From assembly GCF_027497215.1 (NCBI RefSeq), contig NZ_CP114904.1, forward strand, positions 1 to 64,000: a stretch of DNA of 64,000 nt, given 5' to 3'. The notes under the pieces were generated by a model, which searched no databases, was not told the DNA's origin, and saw only the letters and a list, made by a program, of their open reading frames with translations. This DNA comes from Micromonospora sp. WMMD812. GTDB taxonomy: Bacteria; Actinomycetota; Actinomycetes; Mycobacteriales; Micromonosporaceae. Positions 1-8,059 of this stretch are shown here, in pieces. Numbering within the stretch: position 1 is the stretch's first letter; every line of letters starts with the position of its first letter. The translations under genes were made by a program, and so were the position numbers.

Positions 1-342
1 ACCGCCCCCGGCTTCCGGGTTGTGCACGATGACGCGCTCGCGAGAGCCGTCGCGCCGCGCGGTCAGCAGGTCCGGGGCGCCGAAGCAGCCCTCGACGTCA
101 GGATGGCACGGGTCGACGTCACGGCTGTAGGCCAGCCGGCCGGAGCGGGAAACCGCCGCGCCGGCGCCGGCGCCGACGGTGCCCAACTCCTGCCCGGTGG
201 CGGGATCGATCCGCACCGTCGCCGTCGATTGCGTCGCCAGTAGCACCCCACGGACCGGTGCGGCCTGCGCCGGTGCCCCGGAGACCGCGGTCACACCGGC
301 GACGGCGAGCGCACAGAGAACGCTGGTGGCCGTACCTCGCAT
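1..342 (-). CDS. Secreted beta-propeller-like protein, N-terminal part only
   Basis: The gene runs off the left window edge, so only the first 114 residues are visible. It starts at ATG 342 with a signal peptide (MRGTATSVLCALAVAGVTAV, probable cleavage after AQA near residue 28). The mature part contains TVRIDPATGQELGTVG and SRSGRLAYSRD, phrases typical of WD40/TolB-like (PD40) propeller blades in secreted actinobacterial proteins, and two cysteines (DPCHPDVEGC) that may form a disulfide. It is divergent from the molybdate regulator and shares its intergenic region. The propeller assignment is inference from short motifs; the substrate is unknown. Confidence 0.6.
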   Translation of the reverse strand, partial: MRGTATSVLCALAVAGVTAVSGAPAQAAPVRGVLLATQSTATVRIDPATGQELGTVGAGAGAAVSRSGRLAYSRDVDPCHPDVEGCFGAPDLLTARRDGSRERVIVHNPEAGGG

Positions 343-399
343 CAGTGCCTCCCCGTTGGATGGATGCGCCTGAAGGCTACCATCCATGAATCGAAATAC

Positions 400-412
400 G
401 GCGATAGTCGCC
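400..412. promoter_or_regulatory. 13-bp perfect palindrome, candidate operator
   Basis: GGCGA-TAG-TCGCC is a perfect inverted repeat in the divergent intergenic region between the secreted protein (start 342) and the mod operon (start 513). No gene ends here, so a terminator role is unlikely. Its ligand is not known. Confidence 0.4.
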
Positions 413-445
413 CCGCCGTGCAGATGCGAGCCTCGACGGGCAAGC

Positions 446-467
446 AGGTGCGGCGAACGCCGCACCT
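446..467. promoter_or_regulatory. 22-bp perfect inverted repeat upstream of the mod operon
   Basis: AGGTGCGGCG-AA-CGCCGCACCT is a perfect palindrome with 10-bp arms, centred 56 bp before the GTG start at 513. Both flanking genes point away from it, so an operator is more likely than a terminator. The adjacent HTH-TOBE protein is the obvious candidate to bind it. It does not resemble the enterobacterial ModE box. Confidence 0.55.
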
Positions 468-498
468 TCGGCCACTTATCGGCCGCAAACTCCATCGG

Positions 499-504
499 CT
501 AGGG
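499..504 (+). promoter_or_regulatory. Candidate -10 box for a leaderless mod transcript
   Basis: TAGGGT lies 8 nt before GTG 513, the spacing expected if transcription starts at the start codon. No convincing -35 hexamer is seen. There is also no real Shine-Dalgarno in front of GTG 513, which fits leaderless initiation. Confidence 0.4.
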
Positions 505-512
505 TGGCCGTC

Positions 513-938
513 GTGACGGTGTTTCGCATGGGTGAAGCGGCCGAGTTGCTCGGTGTCAGCGTGGACACGGTGCGGCGCTGGGTGGATGCCGGCCGGCTCA
601 CCGCGGGTCGGGACGAGCAGGGTCATCGAGTGATCAACGGGGTTGATCTCGCCGCGTTCGTGCGGTCGCAGGCCGGTGATCCGGAGAGCCGCGCGGAGGA
701 GTCGTCGGCCCGTAACCGGTTGCGCGGCATCGTCACCGCCGTCGTCAAGGACGCGGTGATGGCGCAGGTGGACATTCAGGCCGGCCCGTTCCGGGTGGTG
801 TCGCTGATGAGCCGCGAGGCTGTCGACGAGCTGGGCCTGGAGGTCGGGACGGTAGCGGTCGCGGTGATCAAGTCGACCACCGTCGTCGTGGAGAAGTCCA
901 CGGCGACAACGGGCAGCAGCGGGAGGACTGGCTTGTGA
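513..938 (+). CDS. HTH-TOBE molybdate-responsive regulator
   Basis: The 141-residue protein has an excisionase/MerR-like helix-turn-helix at about residues 1-55 (MGEAAELLGVSVDTVRRWVD). A Mop/TOBE-type oxyanion-binding domain follows at about 70-135 (RNRLRGIVTAVVKDAVMAQV). It joins a DNA-binding helix to a molybdate-binding module, so it probably senses molybdate or tungstate and controls the operon it heads. Its stop overlaps the modA start (GTGA at 935-938), so the two are translationally coupled. GTG 513 is preferred because of the -10 box at 499-504; GTG 504 and ATG 528 are alternatives. It is much smaller than E. coli ModE and lacks the winged-helix fold. Confidence 0.8.
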   Translation: MTVFRMGEAAELLGVSVDTVRRWVDAGRLTAGRDEQGHRVINGVDLAAFVRSQAGDPESRAEESSARNRLRGIVTAVVKDAVMAQVDIQAGPFRVVSLMSREAVDELGLEVGTVAVAVIKSTTVVVEKSTATTGSSGRTGL

Positions 939-1732
939 CGACACGACGTGTTCGTGCCGCCCTGGCGACCGTGATCGCGCTGGCGGTGACGGGTCTGGCC
1001 GGATGCGGTGGTGAGGATCCCGCGAGCCCGCAGCCGGGCAGCGCGTCCTCCGGCGTCACCGGCAGCGTCACCGTGTTCGCCGCCGCATCACTGACCGAGT
1101 CGTTCACGCGGCTCGGCAAGGACTTCGAGGCGGCCAACCCGGGGGCGAAGGTCACGTTCAGCTTCGCCGGTAGCTCCGCGCTCGCGACGCAGATCAACCA
1201 GGGTGCCCCGGCGGATGTGTTCGCCTCCGCGGCCCCCACCAACATGAAGGCCGTCACGGACGCGGGAAACGCCGACGGCGCCCCGACCACATTCGTGAAG
1301 AACCAGCTCGTCATCGCCGTGCCCAAGGGCAACCCCAACGGGGTGACCGGCCTGACCGACCTGACCGAGCCGGACGTGAAGGTCGCGCTCTGCGCCGAGC
1401 AGGTCCCGTGCGGCGCGGCGGCGAAGAAGGCGCTCGACGCGGCGGGTGTGAAGCTCACCCCGGTCACCCTCGAACAGGACGTCAAAGCCGCGCTGTCGAA
1501 GGTCAAGCTGGGCGAGGTCGACGCCGCGTTGGTCTACCGCACCGACGCGAAGGCCGCCGCCGCGGACGTCGACGGCGTCGAATTCCCCGAATCGGCCGGA
1601 GCGGTCAACGACTACCCGATCGTCGTGCTGAAGAACGCGGCCAACAAGCGGGCCGCGCAGGCCTTCGTCGACCATGTGCTGTCCGACACGGGCCGATCCG
1701 TACTCACCGCTGCCGGGTTCCAGGCGCCGTAG
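935..1732 (+). CDS. modA: Molybdate ABC transporter substrate-binding lipoprotein
   Basis: This is the extracytoplasmic molybdate/tungstate receptor of the ModABC importer. The 265-residue precursor has a lipoprotein signal with lipobox LAGC (Cys24). A type-2 periplasmic-binding fold follows, with ModA signatures VTVFAAASLTESFTRLG, FSFAGSSALATQINQGAPAD and the late VYRTDAKAAA segment. It overlaps the regulator by 4 bp, and modB starts right after its stop. As a Gram-positive lipoprotein it would be anchored on the outer face of the membrane. Confidence 0.93.
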   Translation: MTTRRVRAALATVIALAVTGLAGCGGEDPASPQPGSASSGVTGSVTVFAAASLTESFTRLGKDFEAANPGAKVTFSFAGSSALATQINQGAPADVFASAAPTNMKAVTDAGNADGAPTTFVKNQLVIAVPKGNPNGVTGLTDLTEPDVKVALCAEQVPCGAAAKKALDAAGVKLTPVTLEQDVKAALSKVKLGEVDAALVYRTDAKAAAADVDGVEFPESAGAVNDYPIVVLKNAANKRAAQAFVDHVLSDTGRSVLTAAGFQAP

Positions 1733-2581
1733 GTGACGTCCCGGCTCGCCAACGCCGTGGCGCGACCCGACCGGGCCGCGCCACGGCGACGGTCCCGGCA
1801 CACCAGCCGCGTGCCGATGGCGCTGCTCCTGCCCGCCTCGCTCGGGCTGCTCTTCCTGGTCCTGCCGCTGGCCGGTCTGCTCGCCCGCACCCCATGGACC
1901 TCGCTGCCCCAACGGCTCACCGAGCCGGGCGTCCTCACCGCGCTCCGGCTGTCCCTGCAGACCGCCACCTTCGCGACGCTGCTCTGCCTGGCCCTCGGGG
2001 TACCCCTGGCCTGGCTGCTCGCCCGGATCGAGTTTCCCGGTCGGCGGCTCGTACGCGCCCTGGTCACCGTGCCGCTCGTCCTGCCACCGGTCGTCGGCGG
2101 CGTCGCCCTGCTGCTCGTCTTCGGCCGCCGCGGGCTGGTCGGCTCCTGGCTCGACTCGACGTTCGGCATCACCCTGCCGTTCACCACCGCCGGCGTGGTG
2201 CTCGCCGAGGCATTCGTCGCCATGCCCTTCCTGATCATCGCCGTCGAGGGAGCGCTCCGCGGCGCCGACAGCCGCTACGAGGAAGCGGCGGCGACCCTGG
2301 GCGCCAACCGCTGGACCACCTTCACGCACGTCACGCTGCCACTCGTCGCGCCCGGTATCGCCGCCGGAGCAGTGCTGTGCTGGGCGCGCGCGCTCGGCGA
2401 GTTCGGCGCCACGATCACCTTCGCCGGCAACTTCCCCGGGCGCACCCAGACGATGCCGCTTGCCGTCTACCTCGCCCTGGAGACCGACCTGGAAGCCGCC
2501 ATCGTGCTCAGCCTCGTGCTGCTCACCGTCTCCGTGGCGATCCTGGCCAGCCTTCGTGACCGTTGGATGAGCGCACCATGA
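1733..2581 (+). CDS. modB: Molybdate ABC transporter permease
   Basis: This is the membrane channel subunit of ModABC, 282 residues. After a basic N-terminal tail come about six hydrophobic helices, starting at ALLLPASLGLLFLVLPLAGL. The coupling-helix EAA motif (YEEAAATLGANRWTTFTHV) contacts ModC, and the ALGEFGATITFAGNF segment is typical of ModB/CysT permeases. It begins at GTG 1733, immediately after the modA stop, and its stop overlaps the modC start (ATGA). Confidence 0.93.
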   Translation: MTSRLANAVARPDRAAPRRRSRHTSRVPMALLLPASLGLLFLVLPLAGLLARTPWTSLPQRLTEPGVLTALRLSLQTATFATLLCLALGVPLAWLLARIEFPGRRLVRALVTVPLVLPPVVGGVALLLVFGRRGLVGSWLDSTFGITLPFTTAGVVLAEAFVAMPFLIIAVEGALRGADSRYEEAAATLGANRWTTFTHVTLPLVAPGIAAGAVLCWARALGEFGATITFAGNFPGRTQTMPLAVYLALETDLEAAIVLSLVLLTVSVAILASLRDRWMSAP

Positions 2582-3687
2582 CCGCCGACCTCACCGTCCA
2601 GAAGGCGGACACGCAGGTCAGCGGGCCGCTGCTCGACGCCCGTCTCATCGTGGAGCGCGGGGCCTTCCGGCTCGATCTGCCCCTGACGATCAACCCCGGT
2701 GAGGTCGTCGCGCTCCTCGGACCCAACGGCGCCGGAAAGACGACCGCACTGCGGACCCTCGCCGGGCTGCTGCCCCTCTCGGCCGGGCACCTCACCCTCG
2801 CCGGCCAGGAACTCGACCAGCCCAGCCGCCGAACGTGGATTCCCACCGAGCGACGCCCGATCGGCGTGGTCTTCCAGGACTACCTTCTCTTTCCCCACCT
2901 CAGCACACTGGACAACGTCGCGTTCGGCCCCCGCCGGCACGGCCTGAACCGGCACCAGGCACGTCGACAGGCGGCCCACTGGCTGGAGCGGATGGGGCTC
3001 GCCGAGCATGCGCGCCGCAAACCCCGGCAGCTCTCCGGCGGGCAGGCCCAACGGGTCGCGCTGGCCCGGGCGCTCGCGGTCGATCCGGCGCTGCTGCTGC
3101 TCGACGAACCACTCGCCGCCCTCGACGCCCGTACCCGGCTCGACACCCGCGCCCAGCTCCATCGGCACCTCGCCGCGCACCCCGGAGCCACCCTGCTGGT
3201 CACCCATGACCCACTGGACGCCCTCGTCCTCGCCGACCGGCTCGTCATCATCGAACACGGGCAGGTGGTCCAGGAAGGCGACGCCGCCGCCATCACCGCG
3301 CAACCTCGCACCGACTACGTCGCCCGCCTCGTCGGCCTCAACCTCTACCGCGGTAACGCCAGCGGGCACAGCGTCCTGCTCGCGGACGGATTCCGGCTGA
3401 CGACGGCCGGCCAGCACGACGGCGACGTCTTCGTCGCCTTCCCCCCATCAGCCGTCGCCCTGCATCCCCACCGCCCCGACGGCAGCCCCCGCAACGCCTG
3501 GCCGGCCGCCATCAGCGGCATCCAGCCGAACGGCGACAACCTCCGGGTCCAGCTGACCGGCCCGATCGAGGTGGCCGCCGACATCACGCCGGTCGCCGCC
3601 GCCCACCTCCACCTGGTGCCAGGGCAGCGCGTCTGGGCAGCGGTGAAAGCCACCGAAACCCGCGCCTACCCCGCCGCACCTTCCTAG
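2578..3687 (+). CDS. modC: Molybdate ABC transporter ATP-binding protein
   Basis: This is the ATPase of the molybdate importer, 369 residues. It has Walker A GPNGAGKTT (about 48-56), a Q-loop FQDYLLFPHL, signature LSGGQ (152-156), Walker B LLLLDE (172-177) and switch histidine in LVTHDPLDAL. The C-terminal ~110 residues hold a single TOBE-like domain (SGIQPNGDNLRVQLTGP), which in this family can bind molybdate and give trans-inhibition. ATG 2578 overlaps the modB stop, which fixes the start. Confidence 0.93.
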   Translation: MTADLTVQKADTQVSGPLLDARLIVERGAFRLDLPLTINPGEVVALLGPNGAGKTTALRTLAGLLPLSAGHLTLAGQELDQPSRRTWIPTERRPIGVVFQDYLLFPHLSTLDNVAFGPRRHGLNRHQARRQAAHWLERMGLAEHARRKPRQLSGGQAQRVALARALAVDPALLLLDEPLAALDARTRLDTRAQLHRHLAAHPGATLLVTHDPLDALVLADRLVIIEHGQVVQEGDAAAITAQPRTDYVARLVGLNLYRGNASGHSVLLADGFRLTTAGQHDGDVFVAFPPSAVALHPHRPDGSPRNAWPAAISGIQPNGDNLRVQLTGPIEVAADITPVAAAHLHLVPGQRVWAAVKATETRAYPAAPS

Positions 3688-3704
3688 ATCATCCAGGGCC
3701 TGGG

Positions 3705-3721
3705 CGCCGCCGGTCGCGGCG
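3705..3721. terminator. Small hairpin between convergent modC and GNAT genes
   Basis: CGCCGC-CGGTC-GCGGCG forms a 6-bp stem in the 38-bp gap between the two stops. It is short and has no T-run, so its terminator role is uncertain. Confidence 0.3.
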
Positions 3722-3725
3722 ACGG

Positions 3726-4259
3726 TCAGGTGGGGGAAAGGGACGTGTTCACCACCTGGTACATGGCCATGTCCTGCCACTTCCCCGCGATGTTGAGGTA
3801 CGACGGCGCCACGCCGAACTGCACGAACCCGTTGCGTTCCAACACCCGCTGCGACCCGACGTTGTGCAACAGGGTCTCGGCCTGCACCCGGTGCAGCCCC
3901 AACTCGTCGAACGCCACCCGGACGATCTCGCGCACCGCCGTGGTGGCGAGGCCGCGACCGTTGTCCGCCGCGCCCACCCAGTAGCCCAGACTGCAGGACA
4001 GGAAGGAGGGGGCGCGCACGATGCCGTTGAGCGTGATCCGGCCAACGACCCGGCCGGAGTCGTCGACGACGAGGTGCGGCAGCTTCGCACCCTGCTCGTA
4101 CTGCTCCAGATCGGCTCGGATGACGCCGCGCTGACCTTTCACCGTGAAGTAGCCCGCGCTCCGGATCGGCTCCCAGGGAGCGAGGAAGTCGCGATTGGCG
4201 CGGACCAGCTCCGCGAGGACCGGCGCATCGTCGAGGGTGAGAAGTCGGGTCGCGCTCAC
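3726..4259 (-). CDS. GNAT-family N-acetyltransferase (RimJ/RimL-like)
   Basis: The protein has 177 residues and a complete GNAT fold: an N-terminal RLLTLDDAPVLAELVRANRD helix pair, then beta strands with GRVVGRITLNGIVR. The acetyl-CoA loop region is DNGRGLATTAVREIVRVAFDE, and the RimJ-type end reads HNVGSQRVLERNGF. RimJ/RimL relatives acetylate N-terminal amino groups of proteins, small amines or antibiotics; the acceptor here is unknown. GTG 4259 is chosen because the upstream frame is non-conserved in character. No strong ribosome-binding site is visible, so the start is tentative. Confidence 0.82.
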   Translation of the reverse strand: MSATRLLTLDDAPVLAELVRANRDFLAPWEPIRSAGYFTVKGQRGVIRADLEQYEQGAKLPHLVVDDSGRVVGRITLNGIVRAPSFLSCSLGYWVGAADNGRGLATTAVREIVRVAFDELGLHRVQAETLLHNVGSQRVLERNGFVQFGVAPSYLNIAGKWQDMAMYQVVNTSLSPT

Positions 4260-4344
4260 TGAGCCATGATCGCATTCAGGAGGGTCTCCGCCCGAGCCGG
4301 GGCGGACCGGCCCAGCCGACAACACTCCTGCTCAGGGGTCCGCT

Positions 4345-4387
4345 GCCGTGGGTGGACCACCGCAAGCGGCGGTGTCCCACCCACGGC
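4345..4387 (-). terminator. Strong nested hairpin downstream of sodN
   Basis: Outer arms GCCGTGGGTGG and CCACCCACGGC pair perfectly (11 bp), with an inner CACCGC-AAGCG-GCGGTG hairpin. It lies 53 bp past the sodN stop. It has no U-tract, as is usual for actinomycete intrinsic terminators. Confidence 0.65.
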
Positions 4388-4440
4388 CCTGGTGCGATGG
4401 GCGTTCGTCGGCGGCCGCGCGCCGGCGGTCGCCACGTGGG

Positions 4441-4845
4441 TCAGGCCTGCTTGGTCTCCCAGAAGATCTCGGAGATCTCGTTGATCTTCGCGAGTAGCCG
4501 GTCAGCGACGTCCGGGTCCGCCGATCCCTTCGCCCCGCCGGCGCCGGCCAGCTTGGTCGCCTCGTTGAAGAGACCGTGCAACTGGGGGTACTTGTCGAAG
4601 TGCGGCGCCTTGAAGTAGTCGGTCCACAGCACCCAGAGGTGGTGCTTGACCAACTCGGCCCGCTGCTCCTTGATGATCAACGAGCGCGTGCGGAACTCCG
4701 GATCCTCGTTGGCCTGGTACTTCTCGCAGATGGCCTTGATCGACTCGGCCTCGATCCTCGCCTGAGCCGGGTCGTAGACACCGCACGGCAGGTCGCAGTG
4801 GGCGCTCACCACGGTGCGGGGGGTGAAAAAGCGTGACAGTCGCAT
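4441..4845 (-). CDS. sodN: Nickel superoxide dismutase precursor
   Basis: This cytoplasmic Ni-SOD dismutates superoxide. The 134-residue precursor contains the diagnostic nickel hook HCDLPCGVYDPAQARIEAES. After removal of the 15-residue leader (MRLSRFFTPRTVVSA) this starts with His1, Cys2 and Cys6, the known nickel ligands. The rest matches the four-helix bundle of the ~117-residue mature enzyme. Maturation in this family needs a leader peptidase, SodX, usually encoded next door; none is visible here. In Streptomyces, sodN is induced by nickel while FeSOD is repressed via Nur; no clear Nur box is recognised here. Start ATG is at 4845. Confidence 0.93.
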   Translation of the reverse strand: MRLSRFFTPRTVVSAHCDLPCGVYDPAQARIEAESIKAICEKYQANEDPEFRTRSLIIKEQRAELVKHHLWVLWTDYFKAPHFDKYPQLHGLFNEATKLAGAGGAKGSADPDVADRLLAKINEISEIFWETKQA

Positions 4846-5029
4846 CAGGCGACGCTAAGACCTCAACCGTACTTCAGGTCAACTGCCGTGAACTGGCTCT
4901 CAACCCGGCAAACGGGCGAGAAGGGGAGTGTTACGTTTGCCCCTCTCGAAGGCTGTCGGCGAGACGTTCCCGCCCCACCTCGAGCCTTGCGAAACCCGCC
5001 GGGCAGTGAACGACCGACAGGGAGGGCGC

Positions 5030-6352
5030 ATGCAGGCGCGCACCGATCTCATCGAAGACCTCATGGGGCGTTTTCCGCACGTCCCGCGTGAGGCGGTCAT
5101 CAAGGAGGACCTGCTCCGCGGTGGCCTGGCCTTCGACGACTCGGCCCTGACGGACAACGAGGGCGGCGACGTCAAGCCCAAGTCGTACTTCATCTTCTCG
5201 TTCGACCACCGGACGCTGCCGGAGTTGGGAGCCGCCGCGCTGCGCCGCCCGCCGGAGGAGATCGTGCTCACCGGGGGCCCGTACGGACTGCGCCGCACGG
5301 TCGTCTCGGTCCGCACCAACCCTGACTCGCCGTACCGGGTCAAGCCCGACGACGACGGGCGGCTGATGCTGTTCCTCGACGGACGGGCGATCGCCGAGGT
5401 GGGCCTGCCCCCGATGCCGGACTACTACCGGCACACGCTCGCCAACGGCAAGTCGGTGATGGAGGTCGCACCGACGATCCAGTGGGGCTACCTCATCTAC
5501 CTGACCGCGTTCCGGGTCTGCCAGTACTTCGGCGCCAAGGAGGAGTGCCAGTACTGCGACATCAACCACAACTGGCGCCAGCACAAGAAGGCCGGCCGCC
5601 CGTACACCGGGGTCAAGCCGGTCGACGAGGTCCTCGAGGCGCTCGCGATCATCGACAAGTACGACACGACCCGCGCGTCGCAGGCGTACACGCTGACCGG
5701 CGGCAGCATCACGTCGAAGGTCGACGGGCTGGCCGAGGCGGACTTCTACGGCCGCTACGCCCAGGCGATCGAGGAGCGGTTCCCGGGCCGGTGGATCGGC
5801 AAGGTGGTCGCGCAGGCGCTGCCGCGGGCCGACGTGCAGCGCTTCCACGACTACGGGATCCGGATCTACCACCCGAACTACGAGGTGTGGGACAAGCGGC
5901 TCTTCGAGCTCTACTGCCCGGGCAAGGAGCGGTACGTGGGCCGGGAGGAGTGGCACCGCCGCATCCTCGACTCCGCCGAGGTCTTCGGGCCGCGCAACGT
6001 CATCCCGAACTTCGTCGCCGGCGTGGAGATGGCGGCCCCGCACGGCTTCACCAGCGTGGACGAGGCGATCGACTCGACGGCCGAGGGCCTCCAGTACTTC
6101 ATGTCCCGCGGGATCACCCCGCGGTTCACCACCTGGTGTCCGGAGCCGACCACCCCCCTCGGCCGGACCAACCCGCAGGGCGCGCCGCTCGAATACCACA
6201 TCCGGCTGCTGGAGATCTACCGCGCGACCATGGACGCGAACGGCCTGTCCAGCCCGCCGGGGTACGGCCCCGCGGGCCCCGGCCGGGCGGTCTTCTCGGT
6301 CAGCTCGTTCATGGACAGCCTGCCCGCGGAACCGGCGGTCCAGGAGAGCTGA
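5030..6352 (+). CDS. Radical SAM protein of unassigned function
   Basis: The 440-residue cytoplasmic protein has three clustered cysteines, Cys164, Cys173 and Cys176 (CQYFGAKEECQYC). The spacing is CX8CX2C rather than the canonical CX3CX2C, yet the context looks like a radical SAM [4Fe-4S] site. Supporting segments are YTLTGGSITSKVDG (resembling the SAM-contacting GGE-type loop), IRIYHPNYEVWDKRLFELYC and FVAGVEMAAPHGF, as in the barrel of such enzymes. ATG 5030 has a good ribosome-binding site (GGAGGG, 5021-5026). No precursor peptide, second cluster domain or obvious partner is adjacent; the neighbours are sodN and an amidase. I cannot name the reaction. Confidence 0.72.
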   Translation: MQARTDLIEDLMGRFPHVPREAVIKEDLLRGGLAFDDSALTDNEGGDVKPKSYFIFSFDHRTLPELGAAALRRPPEEIVLTGGPYGLRRTVVSVRTNPDSPYRVKPDDDGRLMLFLDGRAIAEVGLPPMPDYYRHTLANGKSVMEVAPTIQWGYLIYLTAFRVCQYFGAKEECQYCDINHNWRQHKKAGRPYTGVKPVDEVLEALAIIDKYDTTRASQAYTLTGGSITSKVDGLAEADFYGRYAQAIEERFPGRWIGKVVAQALPRADVQRFHDYGIRIYHPNYEVWDKRLFELYCPGKERYVGREEWHRRILDSAEVFGPRNVIPNFVAGVEMAAPHGFTSVDEAIDSTAEGLQYFMSRGITPRFTTWCPEPTTPLGRTNPQGAPLEYHIRLLEIYRATMDANGLSSPPGYGPAGPGRAVFSVSSFMDSLPAEPAVQES

Positions 6353-6369
6353 GCACGTCGCCGTCGGCA

Positions 6370-6400
6370 CGACGGCCGGCATCCGCTGAGCCGGCCGTCG
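6370..6400. terminator. Bidirectional hairpin between convergent genes
   Basis: CGACGGCCGGC and GCCGGCCGTCG pair over 11 bp around a 9-nt loop, between the radical SAM gene (stop 6352) and the amidase gene (stop 6408). It can serve both strands. Confidence 0.65.
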
Positions 6401-6407
6401 GGACGGC

Positions 6408-7334
6408 TCAGCCCAGCACGCCGTCGCGGAGCACCGCGTGCGCCCCGACGGTCTGATTGACGATCTGGGTCACCCGTACGTCGACGGCGACACTGGCCAG
6501 CGCCACCGCGTCCGGGCGGCTGAGGTCGTGCAGCCGCTGCATCAGGGTCAGCATCGAGTCCAGGGCCAGGAACGTGGCGTCGTCGAGGGTCGCGCCGACG
6601 CCGAGGGTCAGCCAGGCGTCCGCGGTCCGGGCCACCGGGCCGGTGACCGGGAAGTCGTCGCGGACGTCGAAGGTCAGGCTCACCTCGTCCATCGGGCACT
6701 CGATCGCGGTGCCGCCGATCTCCCCGTCGCCCTGCGCGGCGTGGCCGTCCCCCACCGAGAACAGCGCCCCGTCGACCGGGATCGGCAGCAGCAGCGTGCT
6801 GCCGGCGGTCAACTCCCGGCAGTCCAGGTTGCCGCCCCAGGGCCGGGGCGGGACCGTCGAGTGCCGACCCGGTTCGGCCGGTGGCATGCCGAGCACTCCC
6901 ATGAAGGGACGCAGGGCGACCGTGTGGCCGTGCTGGTTACGGCCGGTCATCGCCACCGGGTCCAGGTCCCAGGCGTGCACCACCCCGTCGTCTTCGACGC
7001 CGTACCGCTGGTTGAAACCGCTGGGCCAGCCGCCGGCCACGGTGGTCCCCCAGGTGCCCGGGACGACCTTGTCGACGCGTACCTCAAGGGTCTGGCCGGC
7101 GCGGGCGCCGCGGACCGCGATCGGGCCGATCAGCGCGTGTCCGTGGTCGGGCTGGTACTGCGGGGCGCGCGGCCGTTCCCGGTTGAGCCCGCCGGCGTAC
7201 GGCCCGGCCGACCACCAGCAGTCCAGGGTCTGGTAACTCACGGTGTCGCCCGGGTCGATGGTGAGCACCGGCGGGTAGTCGGCGGAGAAGTGGCCGTGCA
7301 GGGTCTTGTCGTCAGGTGCGAGGGTGTGTCGCAT
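6408..7334 (-). CDS. Acetamidase/formamidase family protein
   Basis: The 308-residue protein matches the FmdA/AmdA family along its length. It starts RHTLAPDDKTLHGHFSADYP and contains VLTIDPGDTV, the GHALIGPIAVRGARAGQTLEV segment, VLGMPPAEPG and the GDGHAAQGDGEIGGTAIECP block. These metal-dependent amidohydrolases release ammonia from formamide, acetamide or related short amides, so a nitrogen-scavenging role is likely. It has no signal peptide. The ATG at 7334 is well placed, and the gene stands alone. Confidence 0.87.
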   Translation of the reverse strand: MRHTLAPDDKTLHGHFSADYPPVLTIDPGDTVSYQTLDCWWSAGPYAGGLNRERPRAPQYQPDHGHALIGPIAVRGARAGQTLEVRVDKVVPGTWGTTVAGGWPSGFNQRYGVEDDGVVHAWDLDPVAMTGRNQHGHTVALRPFMGVLGMPPAEPGRHSTVPPRPWGGNLDCRELTAGSTLLLPIPVDGALFSVGDGHAAQGDGEIGGTAIECPMDEVSLTFDVRDDFPVTGPVARTADAWLTLGVGATLDDATFLALDSMLTLMQRLHDLSRPDAVALASVAVDVRVTQIVNQTVGAHAVLRDGVLG

Positions 7335-7398
7335 CTGCGCAGGCTAATTGTTGGAGCCGCGACGGGACAGGGCTCGTCCGGGCCTCGGGACGTCCGGG

Positions 7399-7935
7399 TC
7401 AGCCGGAGCGGCGGCCCGAGCGGGAGGCGTCAGCGTCGGCAGTCGCGGAGACGAGGTCGTCGCGGGCGCGGGCGACCCGGGACCGGACGGTGTCGACAGC
7501 GCAGTCGAGGATCTGCGCGGCCTCGGCGTACGAGAGACCGAGGACCTGCGTGACGACGAAGGCCTCCCGGCGCTCGGGTGCGAGGCGGTCCAGCAGCCGC
7601 CGCAGCGCGACCGTGTCCTCGGTGTCGGCCTGCCGTTCGTCCCGCCGCGCCGGTGGCGGGCCGGCGGTCGCGGTGCGGTGCTGGTCGGCGACCACCCGAC
7701 GGGCGGTCATCAGCAGCCAGGTGTGGACCGAGGAGTCGGCGGTGAACGCCGGCGGGCGGCGGACCGCCCGGAGGTAGGTCTCCCGCGTCAGGCCATCGGC
7801 CTCGTCCGGCCCCACGAGGTGGGCGACGAACCGCCACACCTGCTCCTGGGTGGTGCGGATGAGAGCGGCCGCGGCGACCTGGTCACCGTGACCGGCGGCG
7901 AGAGCCAGCCGGGCCGCCCAGGTCCTGTCGTCCAC
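7399..7935 (-). CDS. SigC-like ECF sigma factor (first paralogue)
   Basis: The 178-residue sigma factor has region 2 (QVWRFVAHLVGPDEADGLTR and ETYLRAVRRPPAF) and a region 4 helix-turn-helix (LGLSYAEAAQILDCAVDTVR). By memory of the sequence it resembles mycobacterial SigC, and it clearly resembles the second sigma factor at 52398-52952. GTG 7935 is chosen because GGAGGG lies 9 nt upstream; the open frame extends to 8223 but looks non-coding. It is divergent from the CopC-domain gene. No match to the GGGAAC-N17-CGACT element is seen upstream, so its own control differs. A role in copper homeostasis is inferred from neighbours. Confidence 0.85.
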   Translation of the reverse strand: MDDRTWAARLALAAGHGDQVAAAALIRTTQEQVWRFVAHLVGPDEADGLTRETYLRAVRRPPAFTADSSVHTWLLMTARRVVADQHRTATAGPPPARRDERQADTEDTVALRRLLDRLAPERREAFVVTQVLGLSYAEAAQILDCAVDTVRSRVARARDDLVSATADADASRSGRRSG

Positions 7936-8059
7936 GTTCGGGTCCCTCCATGCCGCGGATGGCCGCGGCCGTCGTCCGCTCGGCGGCACCGCCCGCTCGA
8001 TCGAATGCCGAGGGAGAAGTTTCGTACGTCCCGAGTGGACATTGATGAGATCGACGCAG

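Noticed and set aside
4943..4971. GGGAAC-N17-CGAGAG on the minus strand upstream of sodN, similar to the ECF element
   Set aside because: Only the first three bases of the -10 half agree and it lies about 100 bp before the start, so it may be chance; it is not counted in the four-site set.
5030..6352. The radical SAM protein as a RiPP maturase
   Set aside because: No short precursor-like frame, leader-binding domain or transporter gene is visible nearby.
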